Positions 1 through 7,172 of a stretch of 15,558 bases of DNA are shown here, one piece after another. The DNA is taken from contig CAMKYP010000035.1 of assembly GCA_946477505.1 (NCBI GenBank), forward strand, positions 1-15,558. Direction: 5' to 3'. The position numbers were made by a program, and so were the translations under genes. The notes beneath the pieces were generated by a model. It was given only the letters and a program-made list of their open reading frames with translations. It was not told the origin of the DNA and ran no database searches. This DNA comes from an uncultured Dechloromonas sp. Its GTDB lineage: Bacteria > Pseudomonadota > Gammaproteobacteria > Burkholderiales > Rhodocyclaceae. Each line of letters begins with the position of its first letter. Within the stretch, counting starts at the first letter, position 1.

Positions 1-666
1 GTCCAGCATCTGCTGCCGACGCTCGACGTCCGCATCGGCCAAACCCTGAGCCGAAACCTCGATGCGCCGGGCGAGATAAAGCTCGCCGCCAAAGCTGATG
101 GTCAACAAGCTTTCGCCAGCCTGCATGAGCAGAAATGCCAACCCCCGGTTGGACTCCTCGAACAGCGCCGCCACGTTGCGCACCGCCATTTCCGGAATGT
201 CGATCGCCTCCAGCTGCACGCGGGCCGCATGAAAAGCGGCCATTCTTTCCGCTACCACAGATTGAGGTGCGATGACGGCGAAGACATTGGCCTGCCGCCC
301 CCCCTCGGTCGGGATATCGGCGACCGCAACAGCCGCGCCCTCGACGGGGAAGTCGACCATATCCTTCAAACGCCAGCGCAGGGCCTGAACCCGCTCATCG
401 AGCGGCACGGCGGGAGATTCCAGCTGCGCCATGCGGTACTGGCTTTCGCCGAGCAACGAAGCGCAGCGGTAGCGCTTCAAGCCCCTGCTCTGTGCCAGGC
501 GAGCCAGCGCATCGCCCTCTCTTCCTTCAATCCTGAAGGATTCGCACAAACGGATTTCGGGACGCTTGCCGACTGGGGAAATGACATGCGCAAGATCGAC
601 ACGATCGCCCGAGCGGACAACCGACATCCATCCTTCCACACGTTTTACCCCCAAATTCGGCCACAT
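1..666 (-). CDS. mshI: MSHA biogenesis protein MshI, N-terminal part (runs off the left edge)
   Basis: Reading the minus strand from 666 gives an uninterrupted 222-codon frame that continues past the window edge. The protein starts MWPNLGVKRVEGWMSVV. It carries the MshI signature of a cysteine-containing patch (YRCASLLGESQYRMAQLE, near residues 60-80), then ALRWRLKDMVDFPVEGA, then a PilM/GspL-like actin-fold region. MshI is the PilM-like cytoplasmic part of the MSHA assembly platform, and family members run to about 300 residues, so roughly a quarter is missing here. ATG at 666 is chosen because AAGG lies about 10 bases upstream and the frame is open from there; GTG 639 and ATG 627 are weaker alternatives. 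It follows mshQ by 67 bases in the same direction. A run of seven G on the coding strand lies at 298-304. Family recognised from sequence by eye. Confidence 0.85.
   Translation of the reverse strand, partial: MWPNLGVKRVEGWMSVVRSGDRVDLAHVISPVGKRPEIRLCESFRIEGREGDALARLAQSRGLKRYRCASLLGESQYRMAQLESPAVPLDERVQALRWRLKDMVDFPVEGAAVAVADIPTEGGRQANVFAVIAPQSVVAERMAAFHAARVQLEAIDIPEMAVRNVAALFEESNRGLAFLLMQAGESLLTISFGGELYLARRIEVSAQGLADADVERRQQMLD
292..309. repeat. 18-base direct repeat, copy 1 (in mshI), contains a 7-base homopolymer
   Basis: The 18 bases at 292-309 are identical to 3882-3899 in mshP, in the same orientation and the same codon phase. Both encode Thr-Glu-Gly-Gly-Arg-Gln on the minus strand. Each copy contains seven consecutive C on the plus strand (G on the coding strand), at 298-304 here. 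The flanking bases differ on both sides. Identity was checked base by base; any role is unknown. Confidence 0.6.
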
Positions 667-733
667 GCCCCAAATACCTTAAGTTTTTTCAGAAGGATAG
701 CCAGCAACGCATTATTTTTCAATGGTTTTTTAT

Positions 734-3721
734 TCAAAAGCGTTCCCGAAAATAGATCACAGAGGAACGCGGACCACAGGAGCCAAAACAGGCACGCGCC
801 GTCGGTGCCGGCAAGGTCAGCCAGGTATTGGCGCCCCGCAAGATGGCGCCGGAAACATCGACCAGCCCTGCGTTTCCGGCACCTGGTGCCGACAGGCGCA
901 GCCGCGAATCGCCGGCCACCAACGGAGAAGAAAGGGTGGCCGTGGTCTTGTTGCGCAAGGTGTTGGTCAAGCCATTGTTGGCCGATGTCGGCACGGTCAA
1001 GGTCGTACACGTATCGGCTGCATTGGTCATCCAGCCGTTGGCTGACCAAAACTGAAGATTTGCCGGTACGGCGAGCGGCAGCAGTTCGCTGCCGTAGGCA
1101 TTACGCAGCAACAGGCGGCCGCTACGCACGGTTGTCGTGCCCTCTACGGACGTGGCCGGAGCCGACCGCAGCGAGGTCACCCCCTCGCTATCCGTAGCGC
1201 GCACCCGGACAACCGTCGGAACGGTGTTTGCAGCAGTGAACTGGTAGCTTGGCAAACTCGTCGTGGCCACGCCATTGGCAAAGGCGGCGAGCGCAATGCT
1301 GCTTCCCGCCGTAAAGCTGCCCGGCCCCGGGTTGGCTACGGTACCGCCCGAATCCCGGGCCGACAGGGTTGTAACCTTGGAGAAGGGCGTTGCCGACGTG
1401 CCGTGATAGTTCATGGTGGTCGCTCCCGCCGCATTTCGTGCCGCCACCTGCACGGTGAATGGTTGCCCGGAATAGGTGAATGCTCCCGCCACACAAGCTT
1501 GGGTAACCGTCGTGTCGAAATGATCCGGATAGAAGCGGCCAAAATAATTGCTGGCCGCCGTGTTGCCAAACTTGCACCCGACCTTGCCGGCGGCATTGGG
1601 CGTATTGGAAAAGTCGTTGGGCGCCGTATTGATGCACACCGTATCCGACACATCCTGATAGGCGCTGGTGAAGGTCGCATCGTACACGCCGTAAGGCTGG
1701 AAGCGGAAATAGCCCACCTCGTCGTAGGTAAAGGCCGAGCCGGACGCCCCGTCGCCCGTCAAAACACTCGCTGTACCCGTGAAGGAGCCGGCCAGGGTAC
1801 CGACCCGCACCGGCATGCCGATCCATTCGATCAGCGTTGGCGAAACGCCCGGCGTACCGTCGTAGCCGGGAGCGCCTGTGTTCGCAGTAAGCGAGAAAGC
1901 GGCGCCCGCCTTGATGATGGGCGTTGCTGTCGCGCTGACACCGGTGACATCGGTATTGGCATCGGACGATGTGATCGATGTAAAGCCGGCCGGCCGGATA
2001 GCGAAGCGATCGTTGGAGCAGAATGTGCCGCCGGCTCCCTGATTGAAGCGGACCCAGACATTACGCAAGGCCCGGGTGTTCTGCCCGGCCGGTACCGTGT
2101 AGGTCGTCGCCGTTGCCGGCCGCCCCGATGTGAAGGCGATGGTCTGCGCCGACACCCCACTCACCGTCGTCGGCGCTGTCGTCGGGCAGCGGGTTGTGGC
2201 ATTGATCGTTGTTCCGGTACTGCTGACCAGATCGACGCTGACCGGATTTCCCGCTCCGCTGTTGAAGCTGGTATCGACTGCTTTTGGCGAGCCCGCCAAA
2301 GCGACCAGATCGAAGCTCATCGCTTGGCCGACAACCTTGGTATAGAGACGATTTCCGGTGGCCGCACAACGCCCCGGACTGCCCGTCAAGTTGCTGCAGG
2401 CATCGAGGTCCGAGGCGAAGCAGCCAATATTGGGCAAGGTAAAGGTACAGGTCGCGCTGCTGCCATTCCAGCATTTGACACCATTGAGCGGCACCGAACT
2501 GAGGTTCGTCGCCCCCAGCGTAATGGTTCCACCCGGCGCCAAGGGTTGTGCGGTTACCGACGTCGTCGGACTGCCCGAGGCAATCGAGAAATTACCCGTC
2601 GACGGTGTCCAGGTGACGCCACCGCCACCACTGCTCGTCAACGTTCCCGACAGGTTGGCATTCAACTCACTGCCCGCCGGACAGGGAACCGTGGATGAGC
2701 TACACCCCAACACCGTAACGTTTATGGGGCAAAGATTGCCTCCGGCCGTATAGCGCAGTTCAAGATGGTCGTAAGGTGGCACCGCCGGCGAGCCGATCAC
2801 CAGGTCGTACGAAAACGTATAGGTTCCGGCTGCCGTGAAATCGTACTGGATGGCGACCCCCGTATCCTGATAGGTACTGGTCACCCCGGTCGTCAAACCA
2901 TTGGGATTGAGAATCGCGCAGTTGGTCCACGGTGAGCTCATGTCCCAGAAATCCTGAAATCCGGCCACGCAGTACTTGCTGAATTGCTGGCCGCTGCGCT
3001 CGCGGAAGGATTCGACGATCGTCACCCCGGATGGAACGCTCGTGGTTGAGGGGCAGCTCGTTCCGGATGGAGGCGGATAGGTACCCACCACCCGATTGCC
3101 GTTGGCGTCCAGATAACTCACCCCGCAACCATTGTCGCTACCGCCCAGATAAGTGTCGATGGCGTGATAGTAGCGAACCGGATTGCCGGCGCTCACTGCA
3201 TAGCCATTGGGAATCGTCAGCGTCACATTCAGGGTAACGAAATCGTACGGACGCGTGTAGCGGTATTCCACGCTGATTTGTGGTCCATTGGTAATGCCGT
3301 AACTCGCATTGGCAGTCTGCACGACACCATTGGCTACAGGGTTGGCTGGCGTCGGGCCGGAAATTGTCCGGGTACTGTAATTGTTGGCGATCAGAAAATC
3401 AGGCGTACCGACATCGTGCTGTGCGCCATAAGTCGTACCGTTCGCCCGCAGATAGATGCCGTTATCGAGGCGCATCAGACTGGTCAGCGGGGTATAGCTC
3501 GGGTCGAACAACTGCTGTCCCGATGAAGCCCCGTTCCAGCGGGTGACCTGCATCTTCGAACTGGCATCGATATAGATACGCAAGCCGTCGGAGGCACTGG
3601 TCCCTCCCGACGAGTTGAGCTGAACCACCTGCGCCAGGGCCAGGCCGCAACCCATGGCCATCGCGGCAAGAGCGAGGCGCACCAGCGGCCTGATGAAACA
3701 GGCGATTTTCTTCACGACCAT
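734..3721 (-). CDS. mshQ: MshQ-like large exported protein with DUF6701 region
   Basis: About 995 residues from ATG 3721. The N-terminus has a clear Sec signal peptide: Lys-Lys, then Arg, then an Ala/Leu-rich core ending GLALAQ before VVQLN. That is the main reason for choosing this start over in-frame ATGs at 3742 and 3787; the last would add an unlikely acidic extension and overlap mshP by 38 bases. GGGA lies 9 bases upstream of 3721. Residues from about 425 to the end match the MshQ/DUF6701 type: a FYPDHFD motif near 730, a beta-rich repeat-like body with many Gly/Thr/Ser, scattered Cys, and a short aromatic C-terminus (SVIYFRERF). The first 400 residues, also Cys-containing and beta-rich, are not a laminin-G-like domain that I recognise. 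As last gene of the minor-pilin block it is probably an exported pilus-associated or adhesin-like protein; its exact role is inferred. Confidence 0.85.
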   Translation of the reverse strand: MVVKKIACFIRPLVRLALAAMAMGCGLALAQVVQLNSSGGTSASDGLRIYIDASSKMQVTRWNGASSGQQLFDPSYTPLTSLMRLDNGIYLRANGTTYGAQHDVGTPDFLIANNYSTRTISGPTPANPVANGVVQTANASYGITNGPQISVEYRYTRPYDFVTLNVTLTIPNGYAVSAGNPVRYYHAIDTYLGGSDNGCGVSYLDANGNRVVGTYPPPSGTSCPSTTSVPSGVTIVESFRERSGQQFSKYCVAGFQDFWDMSSPWTNCAILNPNGLTTGVTSTYQDTGVAIQYDFTAAGTYTFSYDLVIGSPAVPPYDHLELRYTAGGNLCPINVTVLGCSSSTVPCPAGSELNANLSGTLTSSGGGGVTWTPSTGNFSIASGSPTTSVTAQPLAPGGTITLGATNLSSVPLNGVKCWNGSSATCTFTLPNIGCFASDLDACSNLTGSPGRCAATGNRLYTKVVGQAMSFDLVALAGSPKAVDTSFNSGAGNPVSVDLVSSTGTTINATTRCPTTAPTTVSGVSAQTIAFTSGRPATATTYTVPAGQNTRALRNVWVRFNQGAGGTFCSNDRFAIRPAGFTSITSSDANTDVTGVSATATPIIKAGAAFSLTANTGAPGYDGTPGVSPTLIEWIGMPVRVGTLAGSFTGTASVLTGDGASGSAFTYDEVGYFRFQPYGVYDATFTSAYQDVSDTVCINTAPNDFSNTPNAAGKVGCKFGNTAASNYFGRFYPDHFDTTVTQACVAGAFTYSGQPFTVQVAARNAAGATTMNYHGTSATPFSKVTTLSARDSGGTVANPGPGSFTAGSSIALAAFANGVATTSLPSYQFTAANTVPTVVRVRATDSEGVTSLRSAPATSVEGTTTVRSGRLLLRNAYGSELLPLAVPANLQFWSANGWMTNAADTCTTLTVPTSANNGLTNTLRNKTTATLSSPLVAGDSRLRLSAPGAGNAGLVDVSGAILRGANTWLTLPAPTARACFGSCGPRSSVIYFRERF

Positions 3722-3749
3722 TTCTGCTGTTCCCGCCATCATGTCATCG

Positions 3750-4211
3750 TCAGCAATCAAAAGGGGCGGCGACAATCGTCGCATCACGACATTTCTCGAC
3801 CGTCACCTCGACCAGCCGCTCGATTCCCGGCGCCTTGGCGCCATTGGCCGTCGCCCGCGAACTGATCCGGTAGATGCGTATCTGCCGCCCCCCCTCGGTG
3901 GTATCCCAGCTCTGGCAATCAACAGTGACCTGATGGCCGGGGATCGGCGGAGTACCGCTCACGCAGTTCGGCAACGCGGCAAACTGCGCATTCGGGTCGA
4001 GCTGGAACATCCCCCACTCCGCGCCGGCCCGCGCCGCCTGGTAGGCGCGAGCGCCGCCGATATCGGCGGCAATATTCACATGCGACGTGGAAGTCATGCT
4101 GACCATCGCGGCCGCCAGGGCCGCCATCAGCAGTAGAAGGAAAATACCGGTGATGATCGACATCCCGCGCTGATGCGTACGATAGGCGAGAAGAAAGGTA
4201 TGACGGCTCAT
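3750..4211 (-). CDS. mshP: MSHA minor pilin-like protein MshP (PilX-like)
   Basis: 153 residues. After a 16-residue basic start comes QRGMSIITGIFLLLLMAAL, a prepilin-like hydrophobic helix (about residues 17-38). It is followed by the helix region ARAYQAARAGAEWGMFQL, typical of MshP/PilX proteins that act in pilus assembly at the inner membrane. The +5 Glu of ordinary pilins is absent here (Thr in its place), as is usual for this family. Cysteines lie in the C-terminal half, and the last residue of the protein is Cys. The ATG overlaps the mshO stop as ATGA (4208-4211), which indicates translational coupling. A run of seven G on the coding strand lies at 3888-3894, within the 18-base repeat shared with mshI; the frame is intact. 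Confidence 0.88.
   Translation of the reverse strand: MSRHTFLLAYRTHQRGMSIITGIFLLLLMAALAAAMVSMTSTSHVNIAADIGGARAYQAARAGAEWGMFQLDPNAQFAALPNCVSGTPPIPGHQVTVDCQSWDTTEGGRQIRIYRISSRATANGAKAPGIERLVEVTVEKCRDATIVAAPFDC
3882..3899. repeat. 18-base direct repeat, copy 2 (in mshP), contains a 7-base homopolymer
   Basis: Exact match to 292-309 in mshI, same orientation and same codon phase, with the seven-base homopolymer at 3888-3894. The two host genes are not homologous and the whole of mshQ lies between the copies. Confidence 0.6.
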
Positions 4212-5047
4212 GGCGTATTCAGCACATCAATCTGATGCATGATCTCCACCGACTCGCCGTTGCGGCTCAGCGTCAGGCGCAGGACGACAAGACCGTTGCG
4301 CTGCAGCACAGCGGGCAGATAGGTGAATGAACAGGCAGCAACGTCGGCAACCAGAACAGCCGACGTGCCACCCTGCGACCAGGGAGCGCTCGCCACGGCA
4401 GGCAGAAACCCATACCCGGTGCGACGAATGACCGTACCGGACGGCGGCGAGGCAGCATTTGCCGCACATTCGTAGGTCACCGGCGAACCGACGATCTGGA
4501 AACGGTTTTGCGGCGATGCCAACGGAAACTGCATACCCGCGGGGTCCAAAGTTACCGTAGACAGGCCTGTGCCAGGCATTGCGAGCCGCCGGCTGGTTCC
4601 CTCATATACATCGGAGCCGGTCTGCCCAAGATTGAAAATAACCACTTGATCACCCGCTGCAATAGTCACGGGAGGCCCAAGCACGTCGAAACTCTTATCT
4701 GTGTTGCTGGTGAAATCGAGCGGATTACCCCCCCCGGCAGCGGTCAGTTCCGCCCTGTAACGTCCCGCATCGTTGATAGGAACATACTCGAGAAAATTGC
4801 CAGACTGTCGCACGCTGTTCGGCAGAGCGCCCTGCAAATCCCGCGCGATGCGCCGCACGGCGCTATCTGCTGCGTCAGTCAATTCCGCGCGAATACCGGT
4901 ATCAATGTAGGCGTCGATCTGACGGCGTCCGAACATGCCGACGATACCGAGCAATATCCCCGTGATGACGATAACGACAATCATCTCGACCAGCGTGAAT
5001 CCCTGCTGGCGCCAACGGATGAAGGAGCGATCAGTAGCGCGGCGCAT
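4208..5047 (-). CDS. mshO: MSHA minor pilin MshO
   Basis: 279 residues with a type IV prepilin start: a basic leader ending RQQG at 16, then FTLVEM with Phe at +1 and Glu at +5 (residue 21), and a hydrophobic helix to about residue 38. The rest fits the MshO family (PilW-like minor pilin), including the amphipathic RAELTDAADSAVRRIARDLQG helix region and a beta-rich C-terminal part. It is expected to be cut by the prepilin peptidase and to take part in pilus initiation or the tip complex. Its ATG lies inside the 3' end of mshD (17-base overlap) without a clear Shine-Dalgarno sequence, so it probably depends on re-initiation. Its stop overlaps the mshP start. Eight G in a row on the coding strand (4728-4735) encode part of AAGGGNP; the frame is intact there. 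Confidence 0.9.
   Translation of the reverse strand: MRRATDRSFIRWRQQGFTLVEMIVVIVITGILLGIVGMFGRRQIDAYIDTGIRAELTDAADSAVRRIARDLQGALPNSVRQSGNFLEYVPINDAGRYRAELTAAGGGNPLDFTSNTDKSFDVLGPPVTIAAGDQVVIFNLGQTGSDVYEGTSRRLAMPGTGLSTVTLDPAGMQFPLASPQNRFQIVGSPVTYECAANAASPPSGTVIRRTGYGFLPAVASAPWSQGGTSAVLVADVAACSFTYLPAVLQRNGLVVLRLTLSRNGESVEIMHQIDVLNTP
4728..4735. repeat. 8-base G tract in mshO coding strand
   Basis: Eight C on the plus strand, read as eight G in mshO, encoding the Gly-Gly-Gly of AAGGGNP. It is in frame in this sequence. A change of one base would shift the frame about a third of the way into the gene. It is one of the longest homopolymers in the window; the others of this length are in mshC and mshE. 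Confidence 0.9.
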
Positions 5048-5576
5048 AGCGAAAACGGTAGCCGGTCAGGTGAAAATGATCAGTACCGAACGTGACAGTT
5101 ACCGTCACGCTCAGCGCGGCGGTATTGTCGGCCAGTCCGAGGGCTGTACCGACACGGGCAATATCCACCGAAGCGGTATAGCCGGGCATCGCGTTACCCC
5201 CCGCCACATCGGTCACGTTAGCCATCGAATATGCGCCGTAGTCGTCCACATTATCGAACGTCCCGCCCAGGCGACTTTCACCGGCTGTGAAAGTGCCGGT
5301 ATTCTGAGGCAGCGCACATGCGGCATACGATTGTGCCGTCGATGCGGCCGGATCGTCCGGATCGCACCAGGTAAAGGGCTGATGCAGGATTTCATTGAGC
5401 AGCGCCTCGGCAATGGCCAGCATCTGCTTGGTGCGCATTGGATCGGCGCTGTAGCGAACAGTTGGATTCATTACCGAGACCAGTCCAGCCACGCCAACAC
5501 CAATGATGACAATGAAGATGAGCACTTCGATCAGCGACAATCCACGCTGCCACTTTGACGACCGTTCAATGGACAT
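5031..5576 (-). CDS. mshD: MSHA minor pilin MshD
   Basis: 181 residues from ATG 5576. The leader MSIERSSKWQRG is followed by LSLIEVLIFIVIIGVGVAGL, a class of prepilin signal with Leu at +1 and Glu at +5 (residue 17). The remainder matches MshD/PilV-like minor pilins, including the KQMLAIAEALLNEILHQPF helix and a WCDPDDP segment. The frame is open further upstream to 5702, but that extension would run through mshC and put some 40 residues in front of the pilin signal, so 5576 is preferred. GAGA lies a few bases upstream. The start overlaps the mshC stop by 11 bases, and the stop overlaps mshO by 17, so this is a tightly coupled set. A run of six G lies at 5197-5202. Confidence 0.88.
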   Translation of the reverse strand: MSIERSSKWQRGLSLIEVLIFIVIIGVGVAGLVSVMNPTVRYSADPMRTKQMLAIAEALLNEILHQPFTWCDPDDPAASTAQSYAACALPQNTGTFTAGESRLGGTFDNVDDYGAYSMANVTDVAGGNAMPGYTASVDIARVGTALGLADNTAALSVTVTVTFGTDHFHLTGYRFRYAPRY

Positions 5577-6023
5577 AACCGGTCTCATTTTCGACAGTAA
5601 TTGCCAGACTGGCAGGCAGGCCAGCCACCGTAACAGTGGTGGCGGCGCTCGCCCTCCCCGCCGCATCAAAGCTGAAGTTAGCCGTCGAACTGGAAAAGGC
5701 AATCGCCGATGAGGTCACATACAGGGTGGCACCATCGGGACCGGCCAGCACTGAACCGCCTGCACAGTTGGCCGCCGGATAGGTGCCGGAAATATTGAAG
5801 TCGACCCTCGACGGCGACGAGGAAAAAGTAACGCATACCGTCCGCCGTGCCGCAACTGCCGATTTCTGGGCATAACGCAAGGCAGCCACGATCTGGTCCC
5901 GCACGCCGCGCTCCTCGAAACCATTGCCCCCCCCAAGCGCGGCACTGCGACAGCGGCAACGATGCCGAGTAGGACGATAACGACGACCAGTTCGACCAGA
6001 CTGAAGCCTCTACACCGACTCAC
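5566..6023 (-). pseudogene. mshC: MSHA minor pilin MshC, interrupted by a frameshift at an 8-base G tract
   Basis: The start is GTG 6023, supported by GGGAG seven bases upstream. It opens with MSRCRG then FSLVELVVVIVLLGIVAAVAVPRL, a perfect prepilin signal and helix. Right after PRL the frame enters eight G (5927-5934), and the reading then turns into unrelated sequence ending at 5715 (102 residues). In the other frame, directly after the tract, the protein continues as GNGFEERGVRDQIVAALRY, exactly what follows in MshC/GspH-like minor pilins, and runs to a stop at 5566 (ENETGYVH). Nine G (or six) would restore one protein of about 152 residues. The remaining coding sequence looks undamaged, which argues for a recent or reversible event or a base-count error, not an old decayed gene. 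Truncation ends translation about 140 bases before the mshD start, so it may also reduce mshD and the coupled genes. Confidence 0.88.
5927..5934. repeat. 8-base G tract at the mshC frameshift
   Basis: Eight consecutive C on the plus strand, G in the coding sense, between the codons for Pro-Arg-Leu and Asn-Gly-Phe of mshC. It marks the exact point where the conserved protein changes frame. Tract length 8 is out of frame; 6 or 9 is in frame. Confidence 0.95.
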
Positions 6024-6030
6024 GCCAAAG

Positions 6031-6035
6031 CTCCC
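6031..6035 (-). promoter_or_regulatory. Ribosome binding site deciding the GTG start of mshC
   Basis: GGGAG on the minus strand, seven bases before GTG 6023. No ATG in frame comes before the prepilin signal at a usable distance, so the GTG is taken as the start. Confidence 0.6.
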
Positions 6036-6040
6036 ATGGA

Positions 6041-6067
6041 CAAAGGCCCGGCTTTGCCGGGCCTTTG
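6041..6067 (-). terminator. Strong hairpin between mshA and mshC (attenuator or partial terminator)
   Basis: Perfect 12-base inverted repeat: arms caaaggcccggc and gccgggcctttg with a 3-base loop, 26 bases after the mshA stop. There is no long U run after it on the minus strand beyond the UUU inside the 3' arm, so it may act as a leaky terminator or as an mRNA 3'-end stabiliser. Its place fits the need for far more major pilin (mshA) than minor pilins (mshC onward). No plus-strand gene uses it. Confidence 0.65.
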
Positions 6068-6092
6068 TCTAGCTAAACATTGCCTTGAAAAC

Positions 6093-6542
6093 TCAGCAAC
6101 CAGAGTCCGTAATCACGTAGGTCGGCGCTGAAGTTGAAGTTGCCTTCGTATAAACAACCTTGCAGCTAGCCGGCGTCGGTGCTTTAGCATGCTGAATCTC
6201 TCCAGCAGTTGATGTGCTGAAATCAGCTGCCGGCGTCAAATCCATCGCCTTCGCCAGTTCAGAAGCACTGTTGGCAAATCCGTATTCAGTAGCAATCGTC
6301 TGTCCACTAACCGAAGTAGATCCGGGAGTGCTGGAAGTACCTTGCGTGGTATTTGCCTGAGCTTTGGCATAAATCATTGCATTCGCCGCAGTCATCGAAC
6401 CGGCTACGCCCTTGATGACGGATTTACGGGCATCGCTCGACAAATCAACAAACTTCGGCAGTGCGGTAGCCGCCAGAATGCCCAGAATAACGATAACAAC
6501 GACCAATTCGATCAGGGTGAAACCTTTTTGCATGGCTTTCAT
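6093..6542 (-). CDS. mshA: MSHA-type major pilin MshA
   Basis: 149 residues. The short leader MKAMQKG is followed by FTLIELVVVIVILGILAATA, with Phe at +1 and Glu at +5 (residue 12), then KFVDLSSDARKSVIKGVAGS, the usual MshA helix continuation. There are only two cysteines, 127 and 149, and the second is the last residue; together they would close the C-terminal disulfide loop of about 21 residues. The middle is rich in Ser, Thr and Ala, as expected for an exposed pilin surface. ATG 6542 has an ideal GGAGG five bases upstream. G+C is near one half by hand count of four sequence lines, visibly below its neighbours, and the Shine-Dalgarno is the best in the locus. Together with the hairpin downstream this suggests the abundant structural subunit. 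MshA versus MshB is assigned by position and these features. Confidence 0.85.
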   Translation of the reverse strand: MKAMQKGFTLIELVVVIVILGILAATALPKFVDLSSDARKSVIKGVAGSMTAANAMIYAKAQANTTQGTSSTPGSTSVSGQTIATEYGFANSASELAKAMDLTPAADFSTSTAGEIQHAKAPTPASCKVVYTKATSTSAPTYVITDSGC

Positions 6543-6566
6543 TGTGTCCTCCTCAAAGTATTAAAA

Positions 6567-7172
6567 TCAGCATCCAGTGGTGCTTACAGGACCAATCAAG
6601 GCTGCTTGGTTGGCCGCTGTGGGTTGGGTATAGGTAAAGGTACAAGCGGCCGGGGTGGTTGCGCCGCTGATACCGAAGGTCGCCACACCGCCGGCAACGG
6701 TGTAGGTATAGCCTTCGTCTTGCAGGTTGGCGGCTGAAGGATTGAATACCCCGGTCAGGCCGGCCATCGAGAGGATTCCCGGCGTACCGATGGCGGTTGC
6801 CTCGGGGTAGCCGAATACCAGGTTGACCAGGCCGTTTTCGGTGCACAATGTGCCGTTGGCGCCCGTGGCATTGGAGGCCGTAGCGCCGCCGGTGCAAGGA
6901 GTGACGTCGGCCACCCCGCTACGTGCCAGCACCGTGGCATGGGCCAGCGCGGATGCCGCACCGACGCTGCCGCGCGCCGCCTGCAGCTTGGCAACGCGTG
7001 CATCGCGCTGTAGATTGACGAAGCGCGGCAAGGCAATCGACGCCAGCAAGCCAAGAATGATGATGACCACGATCAGTTCGATCAGGGTAAAACCACGCTC
7101 CGCTGCCGGCTTGGGTTTCGGTTCCATATCCATGCGTCCCTTATCGGCTGGAAATTTTATTACTTTAGCCAT
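6567..7172 (-). CDS. mshB: MSHA-type pilin MshB with unusually long leader
   Basis: 201 residues from ATG 7172. The prepilin signal ERG/FTLIELIVVIIILGLL has Phe at 28 (+1) and Glu at 32 (+5), followed by ALPRFVNLQRDARVAKLQAARG, the MshA/MshB helix. There are four cysteines (about 93, 110, 177 and 201). The last two enclose a 23-residue C-terminal loop starting PAAC and ending at the final residue, parallel to MshA. GGAGG six bases upstream of 7172 supports this start over the in-frame ATG 7193. It gives a 27-residue leader with a Lys-Pro-rich stretch, long for this family. Starts at 7133 or 7127, behind AAGGGA, would give ordinary leaders of 14 or 12 residues. It lies 21 bases after mshF and 24 before mshA. 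The product probably joins MshA in, or at the base or tip of, the fibre. Confidence 0.82.
   Translation of the reverse strand: MAKVIKFPADKGRMDMEPKPKPAAERGFTLIELIVVIIILGLLASIALPRFVNLQRDARVAKLQAARGSVGAASALAHATVLARSGVADVTPCTGGATASNATGANGTLCTENGLVNLVFGYPEATAIGTPGILSMAGLTGVFNPSAANLQDEGYTYTVAGGVATFGISGATTPAACTFTYTQPTAANQAALIGPVSTTGC

Noticed and set aside
1403..2698. Long plus-strand open frame (431 codons) opposite mshQ
   Set aside because: It lies wholly antisense to a gene with a signal peptide and recognisable DUF6701 region. Its translation is Arg/Gly-rich with no family pattern, as expected for the mirror of a high-G+C gene.
734..3787. Longer MshQ start at 3787
   Set aside because: It would put an acidic, non-signal extension in front of a good signal peptide and overlap mshP by 38 bases. 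ATG 3721 with GGGA upstream fits better.
5031..5702. Longer MshD start at 5702
   Set aside because: It would add about 42 residues in front of the prepilin cleavage site and run through most of the mshC 3' end. ATG 5576 gives a normal 12-residue leader.
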